DNA of 64,000 bases from Coprobacillaceae bacterium UN01-12pH3A (GTDB taxonomy: Bacteria > Bacillota_I > Bacilli_A > Erysipelotrichales > Coprobacillaceae), in the NCBI GenBank assembly GCA_027676805.1, contig JAQENU010000004.1, positions 203,257 through 267,256 of the forward strand. Direction: 5' to 3'. Within the stretch, counting starts at the first letter, position 1, and the number at the start of each line of letters is the position of its first letter. Shown in pieces: positions 54,115 to 63,317 of the stretch. The notes under the pieces are model-generated. The model was not told the DNA's origin. It searched no databases and was given only the letters and a program-made list of their open reading frames with translations. Both the position numbers and the translations under genes were made by a program.

Positions 54115-55989
54115 TGGTCTTTTTAATAAAGCAAGCATGAGCATACCGATGATTGATCCGACAGCTAAAGCAATGATATAACCGATAGGATTACCGATAA
54201 CACCAATAACAAAGATTCCGCCATGAGGAGCCATCAGTGTACAGCCTAATGCCATCGACAGACCACCAGCTACGGCTGAACCTACCACACAAGAAGGTAA
54301 GATATGCAGTGGATCGGCAGCTGCAAATGGAATTGCCCCTTCGGTTATAAAAGAGAATCCCATGATAATATTCGTTAAAGTTGTCTGCTGTTCTTTTTTT
54401 GTGAAACGGTTTTTGAAGAAGAACGTAGCTAATGCAATAGCTAATGGAGGAACCATTCCACCAATCATAACTGCTGCCATAATATCGTAATTTCCGGTCG
54501 CAATCGATGCGGTACCAAAAACATAAGCGGCTTTGTTGATAGGTCCTCCCATGTCGGCAGCCATCATTCCTCCTAATACAATACCAAGCAAGATTTTACT
54601 TGAACCGCCCATTGAATTTAATAATCCGGTAATCCCGTTATTAATCGCGGACATTGGCGGATTGATGAGGAAGGTCATTCCCAGTGCCATGAGTAAAATT
54701 CCAAAGAAGGGATAAAGCAGGACAGGTTTCAATCCTTCAAACGCATCCGGCAGATGATCGAACAAGCGGCGCAGACCGTTTATTAAATATCCGGCAGCAA
54801 ATCCGGCAACTAAAGCTCCTAAGAATCCGGAACCGCCGGCATTCGCTAATGCTCCGCCAACAAAACCGACAGCTAAACCGGGACGATCGGCAATCGACAT
54901 GGCAATGTAGCCGGATAGAATCGGCAGCATGAAACCAAAGGCAGTATCACCGGCTTTTTTAAAGAAGGCAGCTAACTCTGTATTGGAACCGAAATTCGCT
55001 GGATTAATTGAGAAGTCATCAAATAAGAAAGCTAAAGCAATGAGGATTCCCCCGCCAATAACAAATGGCAGCATATGGGATACGCCATTCATTAAGTGTT
55101 TATAAATAGTACGGCCTATCCCTTCAGAAGAAGTTTCTTCAGCGGATTGTACAGAATGGTCACTGTGATAGATCGGAGCATTGCCGCTGATTGCTTTATT
55201 AATCAATTCTTCTGCTTTATTGATACCATCAGCGACTTTAACTTGAATAACGGGTTTGCCGTCAAATCGAGCCATCTCAACATTTTTATCAGCTGCGATA
55301 ATAACGGCTTCACATTCCGCTATTTCCTTAGCAGTAGGAGCATTTTTAACTCCACCGCTTCCATCTGTTTCAACTTTAATGGAAATTCCCATCTGTTTTG
55401 CTTTTTCTTCCAGGGCTTCGGCAGCCATATAGGTATGAGCAATTCCGGTCGGACAAGCAGTAACCGCTAATAAGCGATAGGTTCCGCTAAAAGTGTTCTG
55501 TTCTTCTTTTTTTGTTTCTTCCTTTTGTCTTTGACTGGCTTCTTTTTCATTGATCAGATTTAAGAATTCTTCTTTATCCTTAGCATTAATCAGCTTATCT
55601 TTAAATTCAGTATCCATCAACATTTGAGAAAGCATCGCTAGAATTTGAAGATGCTCATTTCCCCCGGTTTTAGGAACTGCAATCATAAAGAACAGATACG
55701 CCGGCTGCTGATCTAATGACTGGTAATCCACCCCATTTTTAACGACCATTGCTGCTAGTCCGGGAGCTGTAACCGTTTCACTTTGAGCATGCGGAATAGC
55801 AATGCCTTCACCGATTCCGGTTGTACTTAATTCTTCACGAGCATAAATGCCTTGCTTGTAGATTTCTTTATCTTTTAAATTCCCTTGATTATTCATTAAA
55901 TCGACCAAGTGGTTAATTGCTTGATCCTTATTATCAGCTTGTGCATGAACATCAACGGATTCACTTTTTAATAAATCTAGGATTTTCAT
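54097..55989 (-). CDS. fruA: Fructose-specific PTS enzyme EIIABC
   Basis: 630 residues in the order EIIA (1-150, His67 in AIPHAQ), EIIB (about 170-270, Cys in VTACPTGIAHTYMAAEAL) and EIIC (about 300-620, membrane). Imports fructose as fructose-1-phosphate, the substrate of FruK encoded just upstream. Last gene of the fru operon; its ATG overlaps the fruK stop. The order and fused EIIA match FruA of Firmicutes. Confidence 0.95.
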   Translation of the reverse strand: MKILDLLKSESVDVHAQADNKDQAINHLVDLMNNQGNLKDKEIYKQGIYAREELSTTGIGEGIAIPHAQSETVTAPGLAAMVVKNGVDYQSLDQQPAYLFFMIAVPKTGGNEHLQILAMLSQMLMDTEFKDKLINAKDKEEFLNLINEKEASQRQKEETKKEEQNTFSGTYRLLAVTACPTGIAHTYMAAEALEEKAKQMGISIKVETDGSGGVKNAPTAKEIAECEAVIIAADKNVEMARFDGKPVIQVKVADGINKAEELINKAISGNAPIYHSDHSVQSAEETSSEGIGRTIYKHLMNGVSHMLPFVIGGGILIALAFLFDDFSINPANFGSNTELAAFFKKAGDTAFGFMLPILSGYIAMSIADRPGLAVGFVGGALANAGGSGFLGALVAGFAAGYLINGLRRLFDHLPDAFEGLKPVLLYPFFGILLMALGMTFLINPPMSAINNGITGLLNSMGGSSKILLGIVLGGMMAADMGGPINKAAYVFGTASIATGNYDIMAAVMIGGMVPPLAIALATFFFKNRFTKKEQQTTLTNIIMGFSFITEGAIPFAAADPLHILPSCVVGSAVAGGLSMALGCTLMAPHGGIFVIGVIGNPIGYIIALAVGSIIGMLMLALLKRPLKNAS

Positions 55990-56909
55990 TATTGTATTAC
56001 CTCCGTTTTTAGTTGTTGATAGACATCATCGATTGTTTCTTTTTGTGCTAAGTCTTTGCTGAAAGCTGTAGCTCCGCCGCAGGCACTCCCAAGCCGCAGT
56101 GCTTCACTGTAATCATGATGCTTTAAATATCCTGCTAAGAAACCGGCAACCATTGAATCGCCGCTGCCAACCGAATTGATGAGAGTTCCTTTTGCCCCAG
56201 GACAGTAATAGACTTGCTTGTCGTTAGCAACAAGGAGCGCTCCGTCTTTGCCAAGAGAGACTAAAACATTCATGGCACCTTGTTCCTGCAGTTTTTTTGC
56301 GTAGCCGATCAAATCTTTTTGACTGCTGATTTTTGTTTGAAAAATTTCTTCTAATTCACGATGATTCGGCTTAATCAGGAAGGGCTTATAAGGCAGAGCA
56401 TTCAACAGCAGCTGTTTTGTTGCATCGACTAAAATACGAATTTCTTTATCTTTTAAACGATTCATGATTTTTTCGTAAATATCGTCCGGCAATGAAGAAG
56501 GAATGCTTCCAGCTAGGATTAAGGTGTCTCCTTTTTCTAAGGTATCGATCTTACTCATTAGTTCGTCTAGTTTCTTTTGTGAAATGAACGGTCCATTGCC
56601 GTTTATTTCCGTCTCTTTATTACCTTTCATTTTAATATTAATACGTGTCATCCCATCTTCTAGTTCACATAAGTCACAGATGAAACCACGCTGTGCTAAT
56701 TCTTTTTTGATTTGCTGACCGGTAAAGCCGGCAATGAAGCCTAAAGCAGTATTCGGATAGCCTAAACGCTGCAGGATCGTTGAAACATTGAAGCCTTTTC
56801 CGCCAGGATACATTTCTTCTTTGACAGAACGGTTGGTTTCTCCTTCTTTGAAATCGGGAACCTGCATGATATAGTCTAATGAAGCATTAAAGGTTATGGT
56901 ATATATCAT
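55989..56909 (-). CDS. fruK: 1-phosphofructokinase
   Basis: 306 residues, PfkB family. Opening ITFNASLDYIMQVPDF, GGKGFNVSTILQRLG (ribokinase motif 1) and the C-terminal GSGDSMVAGFLAGYL (catalytic Asp in GDSM) are intact. Phosphorylates fructose-1-phosphate to fructose-1,6-bisphosphate. Overlaps fruR by 4 bases. Confidence 0.95.
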   Translation of the reverse strand: MIYTITFNASLDYIMQVPDFKEGETNRSVKEEMYPGGKGFNVSTILQRLGYPNTALGFIAGFTGQQIKKELAQRGFICDLCELEDGMTRINIKMKGNKETEINGNGPFISQKKLDELMSKIDTLEKGDTLILAGSIPSSLPDDIYEKIMNRLKDKEIRILVDATKQLLLNALPYKPFLIKPNHRELEEIFQTKISSQKDLIGYAKKLQEQGAMNVLVSLGKDGALLVANDKQVYYCPGAKGTLINSVGSGDSMVAGFLAGYLKHHDYSEALRLGSACGGATAFSKDLAQKETIDDVYQQLKTEVIQ

Positions 56910-57655
56910 TTTGAAACCTCCTCAATAAGGGTTAGATTTTTTAACTCTGAGTGCTCACAGTAATCGGTGATAATAGTCGCATCTTCAATATTGGCAAAAT
57001 GAACGGGACTAATTTTGTTGAATTTGCTGTGATCGCAAAGGACATACCTTTTTTCACAGCGGCAAAAAGCGGTTTCTTTCATGGCAGCTTCTTCACTGTC
57101 AGGAGTTGTAAAGCCGTATTCGCTGTCTGCACCATTGGTGCCAAAAAAACCTTTGGTGAAATGATAGCGAGATACTTCTTTGATCGCTTGGCTTCCTACG
57201 CATCCGCCGGTGATTCCACGTATTTCTCCGCCGATGCAAATAACCTTAAAGCCATGAATAGCTAAGATATGAGCATGCAGCAGCCCGTTTGTTATATAGG
57301 TTGCGTTTTTTTCCTGCAGATAATCCAATAATTTTAAAGTTGTTGAACCGGAATCGATATAAACAATATCGTTTTTTTCTATATACTGACAGGCGCGATA
57401 AGCAATTTCCTGTTTTTCTTGTTCGTGCTGAAGCTGTCTTTCACTCAATGAGTTTTCTACTAAAACATTTCTTTTATCAAGAATAACAGCACCGCCGTGT
57501 ACTCTTTTTAATAAGCCTTGCTGGTCTAACTCCAATAAATCACGTCGGATCGTTGATTCGGAAGCGCCAATCTGTTCTACTAAATCGACGACACTGACAC
57601 TTTTGTTTTTCTGTAATTCTTTTAAGATATATTCATGTCTTTTATCTGTTATCAT
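56906..57655 (-). CDS. fruR: DeoR-family repressor of the fructose operon
   Basis: 249 residues: N-terminal HTH (SVVDLVEQIGASESTIRRDLLELDQQG) and a sugar-isomerase-like effector domain (YIDSGSTTLKLLDYL). FruR usually responds to fructose-1-phosphate. First gene of fruR-fruK-fruA. The promoter region behind it carries TGACTG/TGATTGA repeats and the palindrome at 57672, likely its operators. Confidence 0.93.
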   Translation of the reverse strand: MITDKRHEYILKELQKNKSVSVVDLVEQIGASESTIRRDLLELDQQGLLKRVHGGAVILDKRNVLVENSLSERQLQHEQEKQEIAYRACQYIEKNDIVYIDSGSTTLKLLDYLQEKNATYITNGLLHAHILAIHGFKVICIGGEIRGITGGCVGSQAIKEVSRYHFTKGFFGTNGADSEYGFTTPDSEEAAMKETAFCRCEKRYVLCDHSKFNKISPVHFANIEDATIITDYCEHSELKNLTLIEEVSK

Positions 57656-57671
57656 GTATAATCACCACTTT

Positions 57672-57707
57672 CAGTCATATTGTATGACTGTTCAATCAAT
57701 AAGTCAA
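57672..57707 (-). promoter_or_regulatory. fru promoter and FruR operator
   Basis: On the minus strand TTGACT (57702-57707) and TACAAT (57679-57684) are 17 bases apart. The perfect palindrome CAGTCATATTGTATGACTG (57672-57690) overlaps the -10. Further TGACTG/TGATTGA motifs lie upstream to about 57780. Confidence 0.83.
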
Positions 57708-57771
57708 TCAAAAACAGTCAAAAAACATTAAAATATTTATCAAACAATCATATATATGATTTGTTTTGACT

Positions 57772-57804
57772 GAAATAAAAGGCTATTTGCGCATAATAGC
57801 CTTT
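57772..57804 (-). terminator. Terminator of the class A PBP gene
   Basis: On the minus strand AAAGGCTATT pairs with AATAGCCTTT, followed by TATTT. It overlaps the stop codon. Confidence 0.8.
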
Positions 57805-59722
57805 ATTCACCAAGAGGTTGTTCTTCATTTGGCGCAGCATTTACAATTTTGGTGGAAGATTCACGCTTAAACCAGTAGAGACTGCCGTTAGGGGTAGATT
57901 TTCCGGTGATTGGATCGATGATTCTTTCCTCGATATCGCCGTTTGGCTTATACCAAGAATCCGTCACATAGAGATTCGTAAGATCATACCAAATATCCTT
58001 TGCGACCACACGATCATCATAATTGTCTAGGTTTGTATTGTCATCAAAGCCAACCCAGGTGGCACAGACGACTTTTTGATTATAGCCAACGACCAAGCTG
58101 TCATAGTCACTGGTTCCGCTTTTTCCGGCAAAAACCTGAGCACGCTTGTAGTTTAATAGAGTAGGGTTACTGTAAAGAATACACTTATCATCAAAAGGAG
58201 CTGTTAATAACTGGCTTAATACAAGACAGGTTGTTTTATCCAATAATTGAGTCGGCTTGCTGGAATGCTGATACAGCACATTTCCTTCCTGATCTTCGAT
58301 TCGTTCGATACTATAGGGTTTATCATAGAGTCCTTCGGAAGCAAAAGCAGCATAAATTTGTGCAATATCGTACACAGATCCGGTAAATGTTCCCAACGCT
58401 AAAGAGGCATCGGGGGAAATATGGGTATACCCAAACTGTTTCAACTGATTCGTTAAGACATCTTCCCCTAAGAAAAGATGTGTTTTCATCGCATAAATAT
58501 TATCTGATAAACCAACGGCACAGGCGAGTGTAATCTTATCAAAGGCATAGAGATTGCCAAAGTTTGTCGGCGCATATTCTTTTCCGCTAGCTAATTTGAA
58601 TTTAGTCGGTTCACTGATGAAACTGGTTGTTGGATCAAACCCCTGCTTTAAGGCTATATAATAAAGGAGCGGCTTAATGGTAGAAGCTACCTGACGAGAA
58701 GCATCGGTTGCACGGTTAAACTGTGAATCCTGATAGTCTTTTCCACCGGTTAATGCGAGAATTTTAAAGGTATAAGGTTCAATCGCAATCGCAGAACACT
58801 GAAGCTGTTCATTAGTCATGCGATTGTTGACACTGCTGCTCATTTCATTTTGAGCGGCAGCATCCATCGTCGTATAGATTTTTAAGCCTTGATTGATATA
58901 ATCCTTTTCATAGAAACCAAGCTCCTTTAATTCATTAATGACGGTATCTTTATAATAGTAGAGGGTAGTGTCCATAAAAGGATTATTATCTGTATTTAAT
59001 GGGGTTTCTTGCTGAATGCTTTGATCATAGGTTTCTTGATCAATTTTTCCTTGTTTTAATAAAGCCGCTAAAACAATCCCTTGTCTTTCTTTCGCATCTT
59101 CGGGAGAAATAAGGGGAGAATAAATATTAGGTCCGTTGATTACCCCGGCCAGCATCGAGCTTTCTAACAGGTTGAGCTCACTGGCAGATTTGTTGAAATA
59201 GAATTTTGCGGCGTTTTCAATGCCGTAAACACCGTGTCCAAAATAAATCGTATTTACATAGCCTTCTAATATCTGATCTTTAGAATAATGCGTTTCGATC
59301 TGCATCGCATAGATGGCTTCTTCGATTTTTCTTTTATATGTGACTTCATTTGTCAAAAAAAGATTACGAGCATACTGCTGAGTAATGGTACTTGCCCCTT
59401 GGGTTGTATCGGATGTCACATTATTTGTGATGGCACGAATAATCCCTGTCAGATCAAAACCATGATGCTGATAAAAATTACGATCCTCGATCGCAATGAT
59501 ACTGTCAATAAATAATGGGGAAATTTCTTCTAAACTGACATAACTGCCACTGTTCTCATGGTTAGCTTGATAAAAGATTTCTCCTTTATTGTCATACATT
59601 TCCAAATAGGAACTCTTTCCAATAGAGGGTTTGCTTGATAAAAAAGCAATGATATATGCACTGATTAATAAAGCGACAAGCGTAAGAACAATACAAATCA
59701 TGATTTTCGTAAACTTTTTCAT
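57803..59722 (-). CDS. Class A penicillin-binding protein (PBP1A-like)
   Basis: 639 residues. Short cytoplasmic tail and one membrane helix (residues 8-29), then a GT51 glycosyltransferase (EDRNFYQHHGFD near 80, GASTITQQYARN near 110) and a transpeptidase (active Ser in STIKP near 360, SDN near 427, KSGTSDYDS near 545; KSG in place of KTG). Polymerises and cross-links peptidoglycan at the outer face. SD AGGTGAT. Single gene ending in a strong terminator. Confidence 0.94.
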   Translation of the reverse strand: MKKFTKIMICIVLTLVALLISAYIIAFLSSKPSIGKSSYLEMYDNKGEIFYQANHENSGSYVSLEEISPLFIDSIIAIEDRNFYQHHGFDLTGIIRAITNNVTSDTTQGASTITQQYARNLFLTNEVTYKRKIEEAIYAMQIETHYSKDQILEGYVNTIYFGHGVYGIENAAKFYFNKSASELNLLESSMLAGVINGPNIYSPLISPEDAKERQGIVLAALLKQGKIDQETYDQSIQQETPLNTDNNPFMDTTLYYYKDTVINELKELGFYEKDYINQGLKIYTTMDAAAQNEMSSSVNNRMTNEQLQCSAIAIEPYTFKILALTGGKDYQDSQFNRATDASRQVASTIKPLLYYIALKQGFDPTTSFISEPTKFKLASGKEYAPTNFGNLYAFDKITLACAVGLSDNIYAMKTHLFLGEDVLTNQLKQFGYTHISPDASLALGTFTGSVYDIAQIYAAFASEGLYDKPYSIERIEDQEGNVLYQHSSKPTQLLDKTTCLVLSQLLTAPFDDKCILYSNPTLLNYKRAQVFAGKSGTSDYDSLVVGYNQKVVCATWVGFDDNTNLDNYDDRVVAKDIWYDLTNLYVTDSWYKPNGDIEERIIDPITGKSTPNGSLYWFKRESSTKIVNAAPNEEQPLGE

Positions 59723-59779
59723 TTTATCACCTGTTTTTATTTTGGATAATTTCGTGTATAATATTCACTGGTGATAAAA

Positions 59780-60166
59780 ATGTATAAGTTTGTTAGGATA
59801 AAATATAAAAGTATTATGGTCAATGGTGATGATAAGAACAGTGTTGAGATCAGTGCGAATGGAACAATTCATGAACGAAACGGTCATACGAACATTTATT
59901 TTGAATCAAAAGAAAAAACAGTATTTGAGATTGATGTTGAAAATGAATGCCTTGATTTAAAACAAGGAGAAAGCAGACTCCATTTAGAAATAAAAAAAAT
60001 GATTGAAAACAGCTATCAGACGCCTTATGGCATGTTGGGGCTAATTACACATTTAGATGTTTTAGAGTTAAATGAAGATCGTTTAAAAATAAAATATCGT
60101 TTATTTCAAGAAGAGGAGTGCATTTCAAATATCTATATGCAGATCCACTGGCTGCCTGCCAGTTGA
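59780..60166 (+). CDS. ywiB: DUF1934 family protein (YwiB-like)
   Basis: 128 residues from ATG 59780 (GGTGAT upstream; GTG 59771 overlaps it). A small beta-barrel protein: IYFESKEKTVFEIDVENECLDLKQGESRLHLE in part, then YGMLGLITHLDVLELNEDRLKIKYRLF. YwiB precedes argS in B. subtilis as it does here, which supports the call. Function unknown. Confidence 0.85.
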   Translation: MYKFVRIKYKSIMVNGDDKNSVEISANGTIHERNGHTNIYFESKEKTVFEIDVENECLDLKQGESRLHLEIKKMIENSYQTPYGMLGLITHLDVLELNEDRLKIKYRLFQEEECISNIYMQIHWLPAS

Positions 60167-60272
60167 TCTTTTTTATTGATAAATAGAAGAAAATTTATTT
60201 TTTCTTTGACTATGAGATCATTTTGTTTTATTATAGTGTATATTTGTGTGTATTTTGATAGGAGGTCAGATA

Positions 60273-61934
60273 ATGGCTATTAATAAAATAGAAACAGCCC
60301 TTAAACAGTTATTGGCGGACAGCGTCATTAAAAGTGGTTTATTAGATACAATCGAAGCAGATAATATCGTTATTGAAATTCCTAGAGACACGACTCATGG
60401 GGATTATTCTTCAAATATTGCGATGCAGCTTACGAAACAATTGAAAAGAAATCCGCGTGAAATTGCGCTAGCTATCGTCAATGGTTTGGAAACGGATAAA
60501 GATTTAATCACAAAAGTGGAAATTGCCGGTCCGGGATTCATTAATTTATTTGTACATAAAGCATCGATGACATCAATCATCGGTGAAGTTATCAGTGAAG
60601 GAGACCAGTATGGCCGCACGGATTTTGGGAAAGGCATTAAATATGATGTCGAATTTGTTTCGGCTAATCCAACCGGGGATCTTCATTTAGGTCATGCTAA
60701 GGGGGCAGCGGTAGGTGACAGTATTTGCCGTATCTTAGATGCTGCCGGTTATGAGGTAACAAGAGAATATTATATTAATGATGCGGGAAATCAGATCAAT
60801 AATCTGGCAGCTTCATTATTTGCTCGTTACCTGCAGGCTTTTGGCAAAGACGCAGAATTGCCATCAGACGGATATCATGGCAAAGATATTATTGATATTG
60901 CTGAAAAAATGAAAGAAGAATTTGGCGATCGTTTTGTAAATAGTGAATATGAAGAGGTACGTCAGCAGTTCAGAGATATCGGAGTAAAATATGAATTGCA
61001 GAAAATTAAGGATATTTTACAAGAATTCAGAGTATCTTATGATGTATGGTATCCGGAAACACGTCTTTATGAAGAAGAACGTATTCAGCCGGCATTGGAT
61101 AAATTAAATGAAAAAGGCTATACCTATAAAGAAGAAGGCGCTTTATGGTTAAGATCAACAGCTTTCGGTGATGATAAAGACCGTGTATTAATCAAAAGCG
61201 ACGGAAGCTACACTTATTTGACACCGGATATTGCGTATCATTTAGATAAGTTCAATCGCGGATACGATTATTTAGTCGATTTATTGGGAGCAGACCATCA
61301 TGGCTATATTGCCCGTATGAAAGCAGCGGTTCAGGCGTTAGGGTATAATGCCGATCAGTTAGAAATCGATATTATTCAAATGGTCAGAATGATTCAGGAC
61401 GGTCAGGAAGTGAAAATGTCAAAACGTACAGGAAACGCAGTTACGATTCGTGATCTGGTAGAAGAAATCGGAGTAGATGCCACACGTTATTTCTTTGTGT
61501 GCAAAGCAGCCAGCAGCCGTTTTGATTTTGATTTGGATCTTGCAAAGAGTCAGTCAAATGATAATCCTGTCTTTTATGCACAGTATGCTCATGCCAGAAT
61601 GTGTTCGATTATGACACAGGCTGAGAAACTTCATATTGACAAGTCGTCTCAATATGATTTAATAGTAGAAGAAAAAGAAATTGAACTAGTGAAACATATC
61701 AATGAGTTTAGAAATGAAATCATCGATAGTGCAAAGAATCGCACGCCCCATAAAATCGCTAACTATATTCAGAAACTAGCACAGCTTTTCCATAGCTTCT
61801 ATGGAGAATGCAAAGTATTGGACAGCGAAAATAAAGCGTTAAGTGCTCAGCGTTTAGCGTTAGTGGAAGCGACGAAAATCACTTTAAAGAATGCTTTGAA
61901 TTTAATTGGTGTTGAAGCACCTGACAAAATGTAA
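60273..61934 (+). CDS. argS: Arginyl-tRNA synthetase
   Basis: 553 residues from ATG 60273 (AGGAGGT 6-12 bases ahead; the longer frame starts in the leader). Class I: HIGH-type signature GDLHLGHAKGAA, KMSKS-type VKMSKRTGN, an N-terminal Add1 domain and C-terminal anticodon-binding helices. Charges tRNA-Arg with arginine. Followed 12 bases later by rpoE. Confidence 0.97.
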   Translation: MAINKIETALKQLLADSVIKSGLLDTIEADNIVIEIPRDTTHGDYSSNIAMQLTKQLKRNPREIALAIVNGLETDKDLITKVEIAGPGFINLFVHKASMTSIIGEVISEGDQYGRTDFGKGIKYDVEFVSANPTGDLHLGHAKGAAVGDSICRILDAAGYEVTREYYINDAGNQINNLAASLFARYLQAFGKDAELPSDGYHGKDIIDIAEKMKEEFGDRFVNSEYEEVRQQFRDIGVKYELQKIKDILQEFRVSYDVWYPETRLYEEERIQPALDKLNEKGYTYKEEGALWLRSTAFGDDKDRVLIKSDGSYTYLTPDIAYHLDKFNRGYDYLVDLLGADHHGYIARMKAAVQALGYNADQLEIDIIQMVRMIQDGQEVKMSKRTGNAVTIRDLVEEIGVDATRYFFVCKAASSRFDFDLDLAKSQSNDNPVFYAQYAHARMCSIMTQAEKLHIDKSSQYDLIVEEKEIELVKHINEFRNEIIDSAKNRTPHKIANYIQKLAQLFHSFYGECKVLDSENKALSAQRLALVEATKITLKNALNLIGVEAPDKM

Positions 61935-61946
61935 GGAGATAAGGTT

Positions 61947-62303
61947 ATGCAAGAAATGAGTCAAAATTCGATGTTAGACATTGCTTATGATTTAATGTCT
62001 AAAAAGAAGAAACCGGTAGATTTTTATAAACTTTACGAAGAAGTAAGTGAAATCAAAGGATTTAACAGTGAGGATGCTAGTGAACATCAATCATTATTTT
62101 ATACGAATATCACATTAGATGGTCGTTTCATCACCGTAGGAGAAAATCAATGGGATTTAAGAAGCAGACATAAATTTGAAAATGTGCATATCGATATGAA
62201 TGACATCTACAATGATGATGAAACTGAAGAAGCAGACGCTATTGAAGAAACAGAAGAAGACAGTGAAGAGGAAGAAGTTGCTTCTGAAGAAGACGAATAT
62301 TAA
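61947..62303 (+). CDS. rpoE: RNA polymerase delta subunit
   Basis: 118 residues. N-terminal HARE-HTH domain (LDIAYDLMSKKKKPVDFYKLYEEVSEI and GENQWDLRSRHKFENV, in part) and a C-terminal tail of almost only Asp and Glu, the classic delta layout. Displaces RNA from polymerase and aids recycling; found in Firmicutes only. SD AAGGAG; ends at a terminator. The argS-rpoE link is common in this phylum. Confidence 0.95.
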   Translation: MQEMSQNSMLDIAYDLMSKKKKPVDFYKLYEEVSEIKGFNSEDASEHQSLFYTNITLDGRFITVGENQWDLRSRHKFENVHIDMNDIYNDDETEEADAIEETEEDSEEEEVASEEDEY

Positions 62304-62308
62304 TAATC

Positions 62309-62338
62309 AGACAGAGAATATCCAGTTCTCTGTTTTTT
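62309..62338 (+). terminator. Rho-independent terminator of rpoE
   Basis: ACAGAGAA (62311-62318), loop TATCCAG, TTCTCTGT, then T run. Confidence 0.9.
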
Positions 62339-62342
62339 CATA

Positions 62343-62370
62343 TAAAAAAGCGCTTCAAGGAAGCGCTATT
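62343..62370 (-). terminator. Terminator of the RpiR-type gene
   Basis: On the minus strand AGCGCTTC, loop CTT, GAAGCGCT, then TTTTTTATA. Confidence 0.88.
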
Positions 62371-63130
62371 TGGATTGAGTCGCCAGTTCACTTAGGAATA
62401 ATTCGATAAAGATAAAGAAGATGGCCTGATCATCGAGAAAAGAATCATACGATGAGCGGGAGATATAAGGCAGATATATAATTTCTGTTGCATAAGGTAA
62501 AAGCGGGCAGTGCGGATTCATTGTAAAGATGATCACATCACAGCCTTTTTCTTTACAGCTGGAAGCGATTTGCTCATAGACATGCGATAATCCTGTAATA
62601 GTGAAAATAATACACAGATCCCCTTTAGTTAAAATATCCTCTTGATTAATCATCAGCACACTGTCGATAATGGCTTCACAGTCAAAACCTAACTGAGCGA
62701 CACGATAACGAAATTGCTGGGCAGATAAACCGGTACGATTATTCCCCATTACTTTTACTCGTTTTGCCTTTTTAAATATTTGAACGATTTTCTTTAGTTG
62801 ATTGGGTTCAACATGCTGTCTTAATGCTAGAATATGCTTTGAATATTCATCGGCAATCTTTGTGATCGGATCAGGCTTATCCGTCTCATAATCTTTTTCC
62901 ATAGAAATAATATAGCGTGACAATTCAAATTTAAATTCAGAAAATCCCTGATAGCCCATCTTTTTACATAAACGCATTATTGCTGATTTTGAGGTATCTG
63001 TTCGATCTGCCAAGCTATCGATCGTATTACGAATGATGGTATTGGGATTTTTCATAATATAGTCATAAACGAGTCGTTCAGATTTAGTGAACGAGTCTTT
63101 GTATAAGTTTAATTTATCTATTGGATTCAT
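62366..63130 (-). CDS. RpiR/MurR-family transcriptional regulator
   Basis: 254 residues. N-terminal HTH of the RpiR type (SLADRTDTSKSAIMRLCKKMG) and a SIS sugar-isomerase domain (about 130-245; VKVMGNNRTGLSAQQFRYRV). Senses a sugar phosphate. Divergent from a sulfatase gene across 188 bases that hold a pair of inverted repeats, so it probably controls that locus, which I expect to degrade a sulfated or amino sugar. SD GGAGGG. Confidence 0.92.
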   Translation of the reverse strand: MNPIDKLNLYKDSFTKSERLVYDYIMKNPNTIIRNTIDSLADRTDTSKSAIMRLCKKMGYQGFSEFKFELSRYIISMEKDYETDKPDPITKIADEYSKHILALRQHVEPNQLKKIVQIFKKAKRVKVMGNNRTGLSAQQFRYRVAQLGFDCEAIIDSVLMINQEDILTKGDLCIIFTITGLSHVYEQIASSCKEKGCDVIIFTMNPHCPLLPYATEIIYLPYISRSSYDSFLDDQAIFFIFIELFLSELATQSK

Positions 63131-63179
63131 GCTTATCCCTCCGTCTCCATTATAGCATGATTGAAAATAAAATCTATTA

Positions 63180-63252
63180 TTTTGGAACTTTTTCCATTTT
63201 TATGATAAAATTACCAATTATATTTGAAATAAGTTCCAAAACATGCTATAAA
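63180..63252 (+). promoter_or_regulatory. Sulfatase promoter with RpiR-type inverted repeats
   Basis: TTGAAA (63224-63229), 17 bases, TATAAA (63247-63252). TTTTGGAACTT (63180-63190) and AAGTTCCAAAA (63231-63241) form a perfect 11-bp inverted repeat 40 bases apart, the right half lying in the promoter spacer. Confidence 0.8.
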
Positions 63253-63317
63253 GGAAGTGGGAATATTAAACAACCATGAATAAAAAGGAAAGTAAAGCTA
63301 TAAAAGGAGGTGTAATT

